64,000 nucleotides of DNA from NCBI RefSeq assembly GCF_017591425.1, contig NW_024466421.1, forward strand, positions 620,001 to 684,000. Direction: 5' to 3'. Below the pieces are notes generated by a model, which worked only from the letters and a program-made list of their open reading frames with translations, did no database searches and had not been told where the DNA came from. Numbering within the stretch: the stretch's first letter is position 1; every line of letters starts with the position of its first letter. Below are positions 22,521 through 34,549 of the stretch, piece by piece. The stretch comes from Ochotona curzoniae. Lineage: Eukaryota; Chordata; Mammalia; Lagomorpha; Ochotonidae. A program made the translations under genes and the position numbers.

Positions 22521-25485
22521 CGGGCACCAAGGCAAGACCAGCAGAGAGCAGGGTCCTGGCCCAGCAGCTGCAGCCCGCCACTCCTCCCCCAGCTCAAAGC
22601 AGGCCGAAGAGGGACAGGGTCAGAGACGGAGGACGGGGCCAGCCCTGCTGACCGCTCCCCCAGGCGCAGGCTGGCACACATCCTAGCCAGCAGGATGTGC
22701 AGGACGAGCGGTGGCCACAGCACTGCCACCAGCAAGCAGAGTTCTCATCACAGGGCCCGCCTCATCTCCCGAATCGCAGCCTCAGGAAGTGCAGGAAGAA
22801 GACATGGCAAGGTCGCCCACTGGAAGCGCAGTGGGGGGTGCGGTCAGGGGGGCTTGGGTCTGCATGCAGGGACAGCTAGACCCCCCGACAGACCAGCAGG
22901 GCTGCCATCGTGAGAGCGAGTGGAATCAGATAGAGGTGGCTTACATGAGGTAAGGGTGGGCCCAGGGAGCTGGCCTTCGCTGAGCTGGTGGTCAGGCCTG
23001 CCCCAGCCCACCCAGTCTGCTCTGGCTGCCCGGAGGAAAAAGGGGTGCTGATCCAGGCAAAGGGGGTGCCAAGGGTCAGCAGGACAATCCTGCAGGCTGG
23101 GCCAGCGGCAGCCATCTCCAGGGCATTGCGATGACAGAGAGTACGTCGGTGTCATCTTGGTGAGTTGTCCTGCTGTCACGCCTGCAGCCCCTCCCAGGGT
23201 CGGGATGGGGGGAGGTAAAGGACCAGCGGGTAGTCTAACAGAAGCCGTCCAGCGCATACAGCCCGCTAGCCGAACAAGAATTCTATCCCTGTTCAATTCA
23301 AATCCCTGGTGCTTGACACTCAAAGCCCTGCCACCCCGTTCCCATGCCACCAGGGTGCCCGGGCTCCCTGCCAAGTGACCTCTGTGAGCCCCTGGAAGCG
23401 CTGGGCTCTGATGGCCTCTGGGCGCTGGCCACGCTCTTCACACAGGATGCTGGCCTCAGTCCTGCCTGAACCAACACCTCCGGTCCCACTCCCACAGCAC
23501 CTGACCTGGTACCCAGGCTTCTAGGCCTTCTGCGACCCAGCTGGGGGTGGGCACTGACTGGGCACCCTCAGGCCAGGAGGTAAGGGGGCAGGAGAGTACT
23601 GTCCAGTCAGACTCCCGGGGCCCAGGTGCAGTGCCCCCCAGGAAGGGCATACTGTACATGGCACCCTGGCTCTCCCCTCTGTCCACCTTCCAAATGAGCC
23701 ACACAGGCCTTTCAGCCCCATGCCTGCCAGCCCGTCGCTCTGCTGCCATTGAGGCCCTTGGCCGTGACTTGTCCGTGACCCCTGCTTGGGGAAGGTCTGA
23801 GACTCCACTCCCTCATTTGCCCAGACTCCCAGGATGCAACACTCCCTTGCCCATTAAGAAATCCCGCACGCCATCCAGGCCCAGCCACTGGTACCTCGCA
23901 TAGGCCTTGCCCCCACCTCCTGGTAGCCTGCCCCCAGAGACAACTGCAGTCATGGCCTTGACTGTGGGCTGGGAGCTCCCAGCCCCTCCCAGCCCCTCTC
24001 AGCCCCTCCCAGCCCCTCTCAGCCCCTCCCAACCCTGGGCTCCAGCCTAGGGCAGCATGGCTAGCCACAGATGCCCCGGAGCTGGGGAAGATCAGACACC
24101 CCCAGGTCCTGGGTGGGCACAGCCAGTCCTGCCCCCTCCTGCTGCAGGGTGCTGCCCTCAGAGGGTCCTGGTGCAGCCTACCTCCCCTCTTGCTGCCTGT
24201 CCACCCTCTGGAAGGCCCAGCCCTCGAGCATCCGCTTCCCTGTTTACAAAGGGGAAATGTTACCATCCTCCCGTGCCTGCTCCTGCGATGGCTGGATGCC
24301 AGGGCAGGGCAAAGGAGTCGGCCTTTGAGAGAAACTGGGGCAAAGACAGAGCTCTCAGCACCGCAGGGCCAGGGTGGCTGCAGGTGACCCCACGGGTAGG
24401 GCGTGGCGTCTTCAGCCCAGGCCCCGTCCCTGAGAAGTGGGGACATGAGGCCGTGGAAAGAAGAGGTGGCAGTGATGTTACCATTCAGCCCTCCCAGATG
24501 TGCCCACTTGGCAGAATGGACCAGAGCAAGCTTAGGAAACGGGGGTGCAGAGTGAGCTGCAGGCTTGACTCCCTGTGGAACCCCGAGGAAGCGCCTGCAG
24601 GGAGCCGCCCTGAGCCCCTTTTTGTTCCTCAGGTTGGGGGACTGAGGCCCACTCGTGCTGCCCGGCCTCGGGTCCTCATCTGTGAGGTGGGCACCAGGAC
24701 TCTAGTCTGGGTCGATAGGAGACGGCGGCTGGGTGGCCAGGGCAAGGGCTGGGCAGCATGGGTGTCCATTGTACCCCTGCAGATCCAGCTCCCTGCAGGT
24801 GTGCGCTGCCCTGCTCCTTCCCTTGTGGGCTTTGTGCTTTTGTGCGGTTTCCATGAAGGTTGGTTTCCATGCAGGTCGTCAGGAAGTGGCATGCAGACAC
24901 AGGAGGAGCCCTGAGCTGGGGGCCAGGCCGTCACGTCCTGCCCCATCCTTGTCCACAGCCAGCATTGACACTGTCCCCACCCTCCATCCCGCCCCCCAGG
25001 GCTCCGACCATGCGAGAGGACCATGGGGGTGGAAGGCCGTGGGTGTGCAAAAAGCCACAGTTTATCCACAAGCCACAGGTGGCAGAGGAGGAAGGACTAG
25101 GTGGGCCTGGAGCCTGGGAGACCCCTGCCATACACATCCAGGAACAAGCCAGGACTTGGCACACTGATGCAGGACACGCCACCAGCTGCCGCTGGGCGGA
25201 CCTGGAGCCTGGAGAGCCAGAGGCCCAGACTGGGGTGGGCTGGGGCCTCCGGGCTGGGGACCACGCCTGCCTCAAACATGGGCTGCCTGGTGCTTGGTCA
25301 CCCCTGAGCACACACTCCCCAGCTGGGGTGACCCAGCCACAGCCCTGTGTGCTGGTGACCAGGTGCCAGGCAGCCTGCTGGTACAAGCCCAGGCATCCAA
25401 GCCCCTGGCATCTCATCCATGGGCCACACACCTGCTTAGAAGGAGCTCTACTGGAGTAGATGTGCATGACCCACAGCAGCTGGGA
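22521..25485. other. GC-rich low-copy sequence with a short 10-bp repeat
   Basis: No gene recognised. Positions about 23976-24033 repeat CCCAGCCCCTCTCAGCCCCT-type 10-bp units about five to six times. A weak MIR-like segment lies near 24238-24275 (CCCTGTTTACAAAGGGGAAATG). The longest plus-strand frame (24057-24914) lacks any domain. Confidence 0.45.
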
Positions 25486-25791
25486 TTTAAAGATTTGCCT
25501 GTTTTGATTTGAGAGAGAGACAGAGACAGAGACAAGGAGAGAGAGAGAGAGGTCCTCTTCCATCTGCGGGTTGTCTTCAAATGGCTGCGAAAGGCTGCCA
25601 TACTGTAGCCAGGACCACGGAACTCCATGCAGGGGCCCGAACACTGGAGCCACCCTCTGCTGCTTTCCCAGGCCACTGACAGGGAGCTGGATCAGAAGTG
25701 GAGCAGCCGGGACTCGAACCAGTGTCCATATGGGATGTCGGAATCTCAAGCAATGGCTTTATCCTTACAGCACCATCCCCCACCCTTTGTG
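25486..25791 (-). mobile_element. CSINE (rabbit C-repeat), near full length
   Basis: Read on the minus strand, a tRNA-derived head with box B (GGTTCGAGTCCC, about 25709-25720) leads to GCTCCACTTCTGATCCAGC, then GGGAAAGCAGCAGAGGGTGG, a CT-rich stretch, and a tail of CAAATCTTTAAA. This is the lagomorph C-repeat order. It is the first copy recognised in the window and a main reason for calling the host a rabbit or close relative. Confidence 0.9.
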
Positions 25792-28700
25792 GGAAGTATG
25801 ATTTTTAACCAGGTCTCTGGTAATTAGAGTATGGCTTGGAGGGGACAGAGCAAAGGACACAGACTCAAGGTGATGCTAGACTGAGATGCAGACTCACACC
25901 CCAGTCCAGGTGTCCCACAGCCAGAGGGCAGCCCAGTGTCCCACCGCTGACCCCTGAGGTCTGCCACTGGGCCTTCTGGAGAGCAAGGCCACGTGGTGCC
26001 TCAAGTGGTGGCCCACTGCAGGACAGCCAGAGCCCGGAGAGGGTGGCAGAGACCCCTGGCAGAGGAGACAGGAGCAGAGCAGACAAGTTCCTGGCGGGAG
26101 TGCCCCGCCTTGAGCCCTCCTCCTCTGCAGCTGGCAGCCCAGCTGTCATTAACATAGAGCCCTTGACACCTAAATGCACGGTCCTTACACATCAGGAACA
26201 GCTCAGCCGGAGACCCCAGGAGGGTCTCTGGGCTGCATACAGCCCCTTGGGGTGGGGCAGAAGCAGCCTGGGATGGCTCAGGGACAGGGCAGCCTGGAGC
26301 AGCCCCGCTATGCCCACCAAGCTGTCATTGCAAAGCAGGGGACACCAGGCCGGGTGCCTGAGTCCCTGCTGAGGGCTGGCTGAGGGTCCCCCCACTTCTC
26401 CGCCCCCACCTCTCCGGTCGCTGCCTGCAGGCAGGTGGGCCAGGGCCCCACAGCACTGCTGATTCCTGCTATGGGATCTGCCCTCCTGCTGTGGTCAGGA
26501 TGCCACATTGTGACGCTCACCCGCCAGCCAGGGAAGAACAGAATGGGAAGACAGTGCCAGCCCCAGTCCTGTCCCTTTTCCCTCCCAGCTGTGATTCTAG
26601 AAACCCTGGGAGAAGCTGGAGAGGGCCGGGGTCCCTCCCTCAACCTGCCACTCACAGGGTCAGGGCTGTGGGCGGCTCAGAGCCTTTGTCCCGCCCTGCA
26701 CCTGCCTCGCGTGCAGGCTCCTCGGTGTGCAAGCCCAGGGCAGGGTGCCCCCGGGGGAGGCTCAGACTCGGGGCTCAGCTGCCTGCCAACCAGGCTCTGC
26801 TCATGCCTGGGAAGTGCCGGGCACTGCAGGAAGGAGCTGCCCGCTGCCTCCAGCAGGCCTCCCTGGACGCTCTGTCTGGAGCCGGATTCTCCCAGTTCCG
26901 GTATGGGGCCCAGCCGAGCCATTTACAGACTCCGGGCTCCTGGCCAGACTGGTCTCCGACTTCCATGTTCTTGGGGTGCTCATGCCTGGGGCGCTGCAGT
27001 GCCAGCTAGTCCTGGACGCCCGCCCCTGCCTTTCCCCTGATGTCTGATCTGATATTCCGAGTTCTGCTCGGCGACTCCCCGGCTGAGCTCAGAGTGGAAG
27101 GGGCCAGGAGCAGACAACCCGGCTGCACCCAGGGGTCGGGAGGACCAGTCTCCCGGGCCGCCCATTCCTCTGAGCCCTTGGCCATCTCTCCACTTGCCCT
27201 CTGCTCCAGGCAAGGCTGTGGCTTGCTGAGTTTGAGTGTGCAAGCCACAGCCAGAGCCAGGGTGTGGGCTGGGGGTGGCAATCCTGCCACGCGGCCCCTC
27301 GGCCTCTCTTTCTCTCCTGACAGATTTTCCCTAGCACAGCTCACAGGCTGCTCAAGCAGTCACCTCGGCATCTCCCGCACGCTGCAGCACTTTCCTCAGA
27401 GATGAATCACAGGGTCTCGGCGCGCTTGCTGTGGGACCCACTGCAGACATCTGCCGGGCGAGACAGCGTGGAGGGGCGCTCAGACCTGAAGGCGGAGTGG
27501 CAAACCGGCTAAAGAGAGATTGAGTCAGGGAGGCAGTGGCTGGGGCAGCCCCAAGGGCTGACACAGGCATGGACTCAGCGGGGACTCACCCCTTGCCATG
27601 GCCCTCAGGCCACATGGCCTGAGCATTGGACTCAGAGAATCGGACTGCAGCCTGAGTTGTCCCTCTGAGGCCTTGGCCCTCTGTGCTCTGATGAGCAGCC
27701 GGGGAGCAGGGATGCGTGGAACTGCAAACGGGAACCCAGGGAAGGGCCAGATGGCTGTGGCCTTGTGAGGGAGCCTGGAGCCCTGAACCTCGTCCCCAGT
27801 GGGAACCCAGAGGACAGCTGCTGGAGATCGGGGACCAGAGTCTGTACCCCTGATGGGGGAAGGGAGGCAGACCCCCGGGTTTCCCTAGCACAGTCAGCCC
27901 ACTGCACACTTTGGGGCCTTGGGGGGCCTGCCTGGGTCCCTCTAGCAGTCTCCATCTGTCGCCTCCCTGGGCTGGCTCCCCAGGACAGGAGCAGCTCATT
28001 CGCAGAGACCCCTGGAGGGTGAAGGAGGGGAGCCCCGAGAGCCAGCACATGGGGGACAGGGCAGGGGATGTGGCAAACACATGGTGCCAGCACCCTCTGA
28101 GGGGGAGGAGCATCACTGAGCTTGGGATGCGGACAAGAAGGCAGGAACAGCCAGGCCCTCCAGTCAGCGCAGGGGCCATAGCCGCCAGCTGGCCTCCATC
28201 CAAGCAAGCACTCGCACGGCCTCCAGCTGCACCAGGGGCCACGTTCTGGTGCTTGGAACCCAGTTATCCTCAGCTCCATCCCCATGCCACCACTTTGTCC
28301 AGGGCAAGCCCTATCCTTGGGTCCGTGGCTTGGGTTGGCTTCACTGGAGGCTACAACCACAGTGCACGCCGACCTGGTCCCTGCAGGGCACAGCCCACGC
28401 CCAGGGTTACTTGTGGAGGTGGGGAGGGGCCATTGAGGGAAGGGGTGGCGTCCAGTGAGGACCCTGGGGCAGCCTCACCTACTGCTCCCCACAGCCTGCA
28501 GGGCCCCTGCTGCCCCTCTGCCTTGGCCACCTTCCAAGCCTGCACCTTCTGCCTCACCCACTGCCAGCTCTGCAGGGACTCGAGGCCCGAGGCAGGGGCC
28601 GACCCTCATGGACAGCCTGGGACCGACCAGGGCTGTGTCCGTGTGTTCTGCCGGCCCTGAGGCCCTGCTGGTGGGGCAGTTGCTCCTGTGTGGCTGCAGG

Positions 28701-31085
28701 CCACCCTGGATGGGATCACACGGTGAGAACCCTGGCTTGCCAAGCCACGTGGCCTCAGGCAGAGGTCATGACCTCTCTGGGCCTTCGGCCCTGCTGGCCA
28801 CATGAGCAGATGTTACTGCGGGTTCCTCATGGAGGGTCGTAGGATCTGGAACTTGGCCCACTTGTGCTGGGGTGTCCCAGCGGGACAAAGGTCTCTTGTG
28901 GTCTCTCACCTGCCTCACAGGTGTGCAACACTCGCCAACAGCACTTGCCAGGCGTGGCACTGCCACGGGAACCCGCAGTGACACCCAGATCTTATCCCAG
29001 AGCCACTGAGTGGCAAGGGCAGGTGGCCCAGGCTGGGGTGGCCCACAAGTACCCAGATTCCACAGGATTTCCCCAACATGCAGCCAGGGTTCAATGAGAG
29101 GTGCCTGGGTGCTAATCCTGGGTGCCGGGGACTTGGGCCGAGGGGAGCGTGTGGGAATGGCACAGCCGCTGGGTGTCACACCAGCCCAGCCCCATTATCC
29201 AGGGCCTGTGAGAGGGGCCCACCACCGCCGCTGTGATGGCTGGGGGAGTGGGCAGCAAGTGGGCAGCAGCACGTCCCACGGGACCTCAGGGAGTGGGCAG
29301 TCTTCACGGTCATCCCTCTGCCAGGTGCACTACTGCACCCCATCCCTGCCTCGGCTGGACGCCAGCCTGCTGCTGCCTTGCCCTGGAGCCACTCCATGAC
29401 TCAGTAAAGCCATCTGAAGAAGTGGCTGACTGGTGGGGTCGCCTCTCTCTTCCCAGAAGCCAGGAGACGGAGAACCATAAAGATGAGATAAGGGCTGTGT
29501 CCTGGCGGCAAGAACCTGGAGCTAGGACAAGCCCCAACCCCCTCAACTTGCCAGCATCCCCAGGCCCTGGGGCCTGGGCAGAGCCACTCCTTGAAAGCCA
29601 AGGGCAGCTTCCCTGGGCAGGACAACCAGCTGTGGTCAGGGCTGGCCGCTCCCAGGGAGGCTGGAGCAGGAGGCTGCCAGTAGGGAAGGCTTCCTGGAGG
29701 AGGAATGGCCAGCATGGCTTCTCAAAGCGTGAGCAGGAGCTGCAGATGGGACTATCCTGCAGAAGGGAAGCAGGTGATGGAGGAAGCAACAGCTGGAGGC
29801 GTCTCTGGCCTGGGCACCCCTGACCTCCTGGGGGGAGTCACCCTAGAGCTGAGGCATTCCCAGGAGAGATGGGGTACTCGACCACAGACAGGAGGACGTA
29901 TGGCCTGGAGCTGCTCCCTCCACAACACCAGGAGCACCCTCATGGTGCCCTCTGGGGGTTCCTATATGGGTCCTTGTTCCACGGCCAGCTGCCCTCCAGG
30001 GAGGGGTACCCAGACAACACCAATACCCCAGTGGGCTTCTGGGGACCCCAAGCCCCCACATCCTGCAATGGGAAACTCCCAGAATTCCCTGTATGGGGAG
30101 GACCCTGCCCCCTTCTCTAGGCCCACCACCTGAACAAACCCTCTGATTGGAGGACTCTAACAGGGAGGCAGGCCTGGGCCTCCTCGGCGCTCCAGCAGTG
30201 CCCATCAGAGCCAGCTGCCTTGGCTCCCATCCAGGTACCTCTGCCAGTGCCCGCTCCCAGTTGTATGCCTCTGCCGGGCCCCCACGTGGACGAAGCTGCA
30301 CACAGGCCAACAGGGCAGCCAGAGGGACAGCCTGGGGCCAGGCCACCGCCATCTTGGCTTCTGCTCCTCACCGGATGTGAGTCTCTTGTCAGGCAGTGGC
30401 CTGAGCCAGCAAGGAATCTGCAGGGACCCTGAGTGCCCGGCTGACCCCAGGGAGCCTCGTCATGCCGGGCTGCCTGATGCTGCTGCCGCTGGTGCATAAT
30501 ACAGGATATGTGTTGCTCTGGCAACAGGAAACTAAAGCAAGTGCAATGGGAGGGACTCAGACCCCGACCCCCTCTCTACCTCCTGGCCCCTGCCTGCAGC
30601 CCCCACTGCCTGATGCCCACGGCTGCACCTGCCATTCATCCAGCTTTGCTTCAAGGATGCCCCCTCTCAGCTGCCTGGGGAAGCCACACTGTATTCCAGG
30701 CTGAGATGATCCCCAGAGGGTTTGCTGATGACTAGAGGATGTAGAGTCCCCCTGGGAGCACCTCTGTCTGTCGCGAAGCAACACCGAGCCCGAGAGCTGC
30801 CCGTGGGAGCAGGAGACGGCAAAGCTGGAGGCCCGCTCTGTCACGAGGACCGAGTCCTGAAGCTGCATGGGCCGGGTGGGTGGCCGGCTGCTCTCGGGTC
30901 CTCTAGGAGGGGAGGCAGTGAACCCAGAAGGAGGGGGGAGGCAGTGTGGGGGTGAACCGTCCACATGCGAGCCAGGCCCAGCCACCCTGGCAGCTGCCAT
31001 GTCAGTGGCAGAGGGCAGAACCTGTCTCGGCCGCCAGCTCAGGCCTCACAGCTGCCCCTGCCAGGGCCCTGCTGGCTGCGATGAC
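25792..31085. other. GC-rich low-copy sequence
   Basis: No gene recognised. Small AT-richer patches occur near 26140-26185 and 27030-27065. A MIR/L2-like phrase (GTCATGACCTCTCTGGGCCTT) lies near 28766-28786. Long open frames on both strands have no domain. Confidence 0.45.
30512..30525 (-). promoter_or_regulatory. X-box (RFX-type) match
   Basis: The minus strand reads GTTGCCAGAGCAAC, which fits GTNRCC(N0-3)RGYAAC with a two-base spacer. It lies in a short AT-richer patch (GTGCATAATACAGGATATG). Confidence 0.45.
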
Positions 31086-31395
31086 AAGTGGTTAGTGCCA
31101 CGCATTCCAATTTGTAGGAGATTTAATACAGAACACTAACAGCCACCGACATCATTCACATCAATCGAAGATGCAATAACAGACCCGTAAAGATAACGGA
31201 GCAGCCAGCGCAGCCAGGAAGCCGAAGGGAGGGAATGGGGATGAGCATCGGCGTCAGTCCCAAGAGAAACCTCGAGGGGCCGAGGGGCATCGGGCAAAGG
31301 GCAAAGATCAAGGCTTCCAAATGGACTTGAAAACTCGTGGATAAGAAACGCAACAATGAAACCAAGGGGCCAGCACAAAACCACACAGGGCCCTG
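31086..31395. promoter_or_regulatory. AT-richer island, candidate conserved element
   Basis: About 300 bases contain AATTTGTAGGAGATTTAAT, ATCAATCGAAGATGCAATAA and CTCGTGGATAAGAAACGCAA, with several retained CpGs (for example GTAAAGATAACGGAG). It is not a recognised transposon. The retained CpGs and balanced composition suggest purifying selection, which would need alignment to confirm. Confidence 0.4.
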
Positions 31396-31420
31396 AGAAA
31401 GAACTCTAAGGACTGGCTGT

Positions 31421-31755
31421 GAGCCCTCAGCACACTCACACACTGAGCCCTCATCACACTCACACCCTGAGCCCTCATCACACTTACACACTGAGCCCTC
31501 ATCACTCACATACTAGGCCCTCACCACACTCACACACAATGAGCCCTCAGCACACTCACACCCTGAGCCCTCACCACACTCACACCCTGAGCCCTCATCA
31601 CTCACATCTTGAGCCCTCACCACACTCACACCCTGAGCCCTCACCACACTCACACACTGAGCCCTTATCACTCACACCCTGAGCCCTCATCACACTCACA
31701 CCCTGAGCCCTCATCACTCACATCCTGAGCCCTCAGCACACTCACACCCTGAGAC
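31421..31755. repeat. 24/20-bp minisatellite, about 14 units
   Basis: Units of GAGCCCTCATCACACTCACA plus CCCT or CACT alternate with shorter units in which CACACTCACA is reduced to CACTCACA. Changes are mostly CAGC/CACC/CATC. The plus-strand His/Ser/Pro/Thr-rich frame is a repeat artefact. Confidence 0.95.
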
Positions 31756-32334
31756 GTGATCCTGGTACATGCTCTTTCCTTATCATGGGCATGTGGTGAA
31801 TCTGGGTCCCAGCCATACATTAGGCTGTAGTCCTGACTCAAAGTCACACGGTGAATCCTACCCCTCCCAGATTAATTCCTGGTCACTGCCCAAGCTCCAA
31901 GGTCCCTGGCGCAACCTGCCCGTCATTTCAGGCAAGCACAGCTGGATCCCGATATTGTGAATCCTCCCTGCGCCAGCCAGTTCTGTCCTGGGGCCACTCC
32001 CAGATGTCCTGCACGCTGGACCTTGGGTCGGCGCCATCAACCACCCAGTCTGAGTCCATAATGGGAGATGCTGCCTGTGTGTAGCTGTGCAGGACGCTGT
32101 GTCTCCCCATGTGTGCGGGACAGGGCTGGCTGTATAACACAGTCAGGCCACTTCATCTGACACTGGCCTCCCTGACACGGCTGCTCGGAGCATGGATGCT
32201 GGGCCTTCTCACAGTGGGCTCAGGTATAGGGACAGGAGAACAGGTGGAAGGGCACAGGCTGGCAGTACCAAGGCTGGCTTCCTCCGAGAACTGTGGCCAT
32301 GTGTTACTCTTCCTTCTGCCAGCAGGATGAACGG
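31756..32334. other. Low-copy sequence
   Basis: No gene or known repeat recognised. Confidence 0.5.
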
Positions 32335-32500
32335 GGGACAATTAGTCTTGGAATTACGGCAGAGGAGAGCGTTAAGGGAAAATAAATTAAGCTGAGATCC
32401 GCCAGAGCAGTAATCATCGTCGAGTGCTTCAGAGCCGACTTCCCACCGACCGCAGGCAGCAAACAATTTGGGAGTTAAATCGGTGACTGGAGGGGGTGGT
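32335..32500. promoter_or_regulatory. AT-rich island with AATTAG, AAATTAAG and GTAATCATCG
   Basis: The element holds ACAATTAGTCTTGGAATTACG, AAAATAAATTAAGCTGAG, GCAGTAATCATCGTCGAG and CAAACAATTTGGGAGTTAAA. Multiple CpGs survive (TCGTCG, ACCGACCG). No repeat is recognised. Motif density and CpG retention make this a good enhancer candidate; the function is inferred. Confidence 0.45.
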
Positions 32501-32920
32501 GGCAACCCCTGAAAACTTTCACCTGCAGTGGGCTATAGGCCATCAAGGGGGGCTAGGGCCCGTGCTGCCTGCGGGTCAGGGTCCCCAATCAGGGAAGCTG
32601 CAGGCCATGGGACATCATCTCCGACCTCTGCACCCCAGCACTGTGCACACCACGGTGGGCTTACACATCAGGACCCCCAGAACACTGCAGGAGTGGGTCC
32701 CCCTTCCTTCTTGAGCCAAGCACAGTGGAGAGGGAAGCTCAGAGCTCCCAGCATAGATCGGTGGAAGGCAGATGGGCAGATGGGAGGGAAGGTGGATAGA
32801 GAAAGACTTGGACAGACTAGCAAGACTGCCAAGGTCACAACGGGAAAACAGCACCCATGCTTGCCAGCCTCTGTGGTGCCCACCACCACCCTGGGACAGC
32901 TGCCTCCATGCAGGGGCCCC
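32501..32920. other. Low-copy sequence
   Basis: No gene seen. A GGCAGATGGGCAGATGGG phrase near 32766-32795 is a short imperfect repeat. Confidence 0.45.
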
Positions 32921-33168
32921 TGAAGCCAGTGCTGTGACACAGCAGGAGAAGCCCTACCTGGGACGCCTGCATCCCTTGGAACCTGTTGGAGTCCCGGCTG
33001 CTCTACTTCTGACCATCTGGTCATCCAAGTATTAAGCCCCGGCGCCCTCACAGGAGACCTGGCTGGAGTGCCTGGCTGCTAGCTTCTGCTTAGCCCAGTG
33101 CTGGCCAGAAGACCTCTCTGTGTCTCTCTATAACTTTTAAAATAATGAATAAACTTTAACTAAACAAA
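32921..33168 (+). mobile_element. CSINE fragment, diverged
   Basis: The head (GCCAGTGCTGTGACACAGCA, GACGCCTGCATCCC), then GGAGTCCCGGCTGCTCTACTT, TGGCCAGAAGACCTCTCTGT, and a tail AAAATAATGAATAAACTTTA follow the CSINE order with internal deletion of the central segment. Confidence 0.8.
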
Positions 33169-34412
33169 AGCAGCAGTAGCCTCCTGACCTCCTCAGTGGA
33201 GAGCTCCCCGTGGGCGGAGCACAGGGCACCTGCTGCGTGGGGGTCACTCCTGCAGCTCCTGACCCCGTACTCAGACGGACAGGACCCACAGCCGGCCTGT
33301 GATCCACAGTCCTTCAGGGATCTCGGCCTTGAGCCCTGGACTGCCCGGCGGTGAGCTGAAGACTCCTCCTGCACTGAGTAAGTGTCCTCACCCCAAGGAC
33401 TGCCAGGGTCATGGCCAGTGGAGGGACCTAGCCCCTGTGGTCACCGTCACTGCTCTGCCAAAGTTGTGAGCCACCTGACAGTCCCGCAGAGCTAAAAAGT
33501 GGGCCTGAAGGCAACGACCTGGGGCAAGAGGCCTGACTATGGGGACAGGAGGAGAGCACCAGGGGCGGACACCATGCTCTCTGGAGGGGACATCCAATTT
33601 GGACACCCTGCTAAGGCAGGTGGGACTCGTGGTGACGGGGGGGGGTGGGACGGAGAGGGCACCACAACCGCGTGGCCACTTCCCCATCAGCAGGCGGAGT
33701 GCTCTCCTCGAGGTGCCTGGCACTGTCTGCCCTGAACTACACGGTGGTGGAGGTGCCAAGGAGCTTCTGACGCGAGGACACGCCCTGGGAGCCAGCAGCC
33801 TTGCTGTGCTGTGAGGGGCGGCCGCAGCTCAACCCCACCACTGGCCCTGCAGCCAGCATGGGGCCAGCACAGCCAAACCTGTGACTGATGGCAGTAGAGG
33901 CCAGGAAAGACCGCGCCCCTCCCGCCCAGCCTGTGCGGCCAAAGCCACGGACTCCATCCCCTGCGCCGTGGGTTTTCCAGGCAGCCACGGTCACTGGCCC
34001 AGGAGCAGCTCCTGAACTCTCTCTCAGCCATGCTTTGAGGGCCTCCCCTGTGCTGCTCCTGCTCTCTGCCCCACTCTGTGCTCTGAGCATCCATGAGAGC
34101 CAGCAGGGTAGAGTGGGAGCTGGGATGGCACCTGGTGCCTCCCACAGCTGCTCAGTGGACTCACGCTGGCTGGTGGCCTGTCTGCTGCTGTCCACACAGG
34201 AGGATGTGCGCGAGCATCCAAGCTGCTGGGGCTCTGAGCCCCCACCTGGGCCTTCCCCCTACTGCAGGGGCAAGGCCAGCGCAGCCCCCTCCTCAGACGT
34301 GAGTCTTAATGAGCTCACACCACTGCACGCCGAGTCTGTGAGCCCCTCCGTGGCCTGCAGGGGTCAGCTGCACTGGCGTCCTGATGCTTCCTGAGGTCTG
34401 CAACTGGCACTG
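33169..34412. other. GC-rich low-copy sequence
   Basis: No gene or known repeat recognised. Confidence 0.5.
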
Positions 34413-34549
34413 CGGGAGGGAGGGGGCAGAGGGCCAGGGGCGGGGGGCGGGGGGCAGGGGGCGGGGGGGCAGGGGGGGACAGGAGGCAGGGGGCAGGAGG
34501 CCGGGCTGCAGGGGGCCGGGGGCCAGGGGCAGGGGGTAGGGGGCAGGGC
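34413..34549 (+). repeat. G-run cluster (potential G-quadruplex tract)
   Basis: The plus strand has many runs of three to seven G separated by one to four bases (GGGGGGCAGGGGG type) over 137 bases. It is a degenerate GGGGCAG/GGGGCGG simple repeat. Quadruplex formation is expected from the sequence but untested. Confidence 0.9.

Noticed and set aside
24057..24914. 285-codon plus-strand frame
   Set aside because: No recognised domain or splice context; expected in GC-rich DNA.
25709..25720. A functional tRNA gene at the box B sequence
   Set aside because: The box B belongs to the tRNA-derived head of a CSINE; no cloverleaf is formed.
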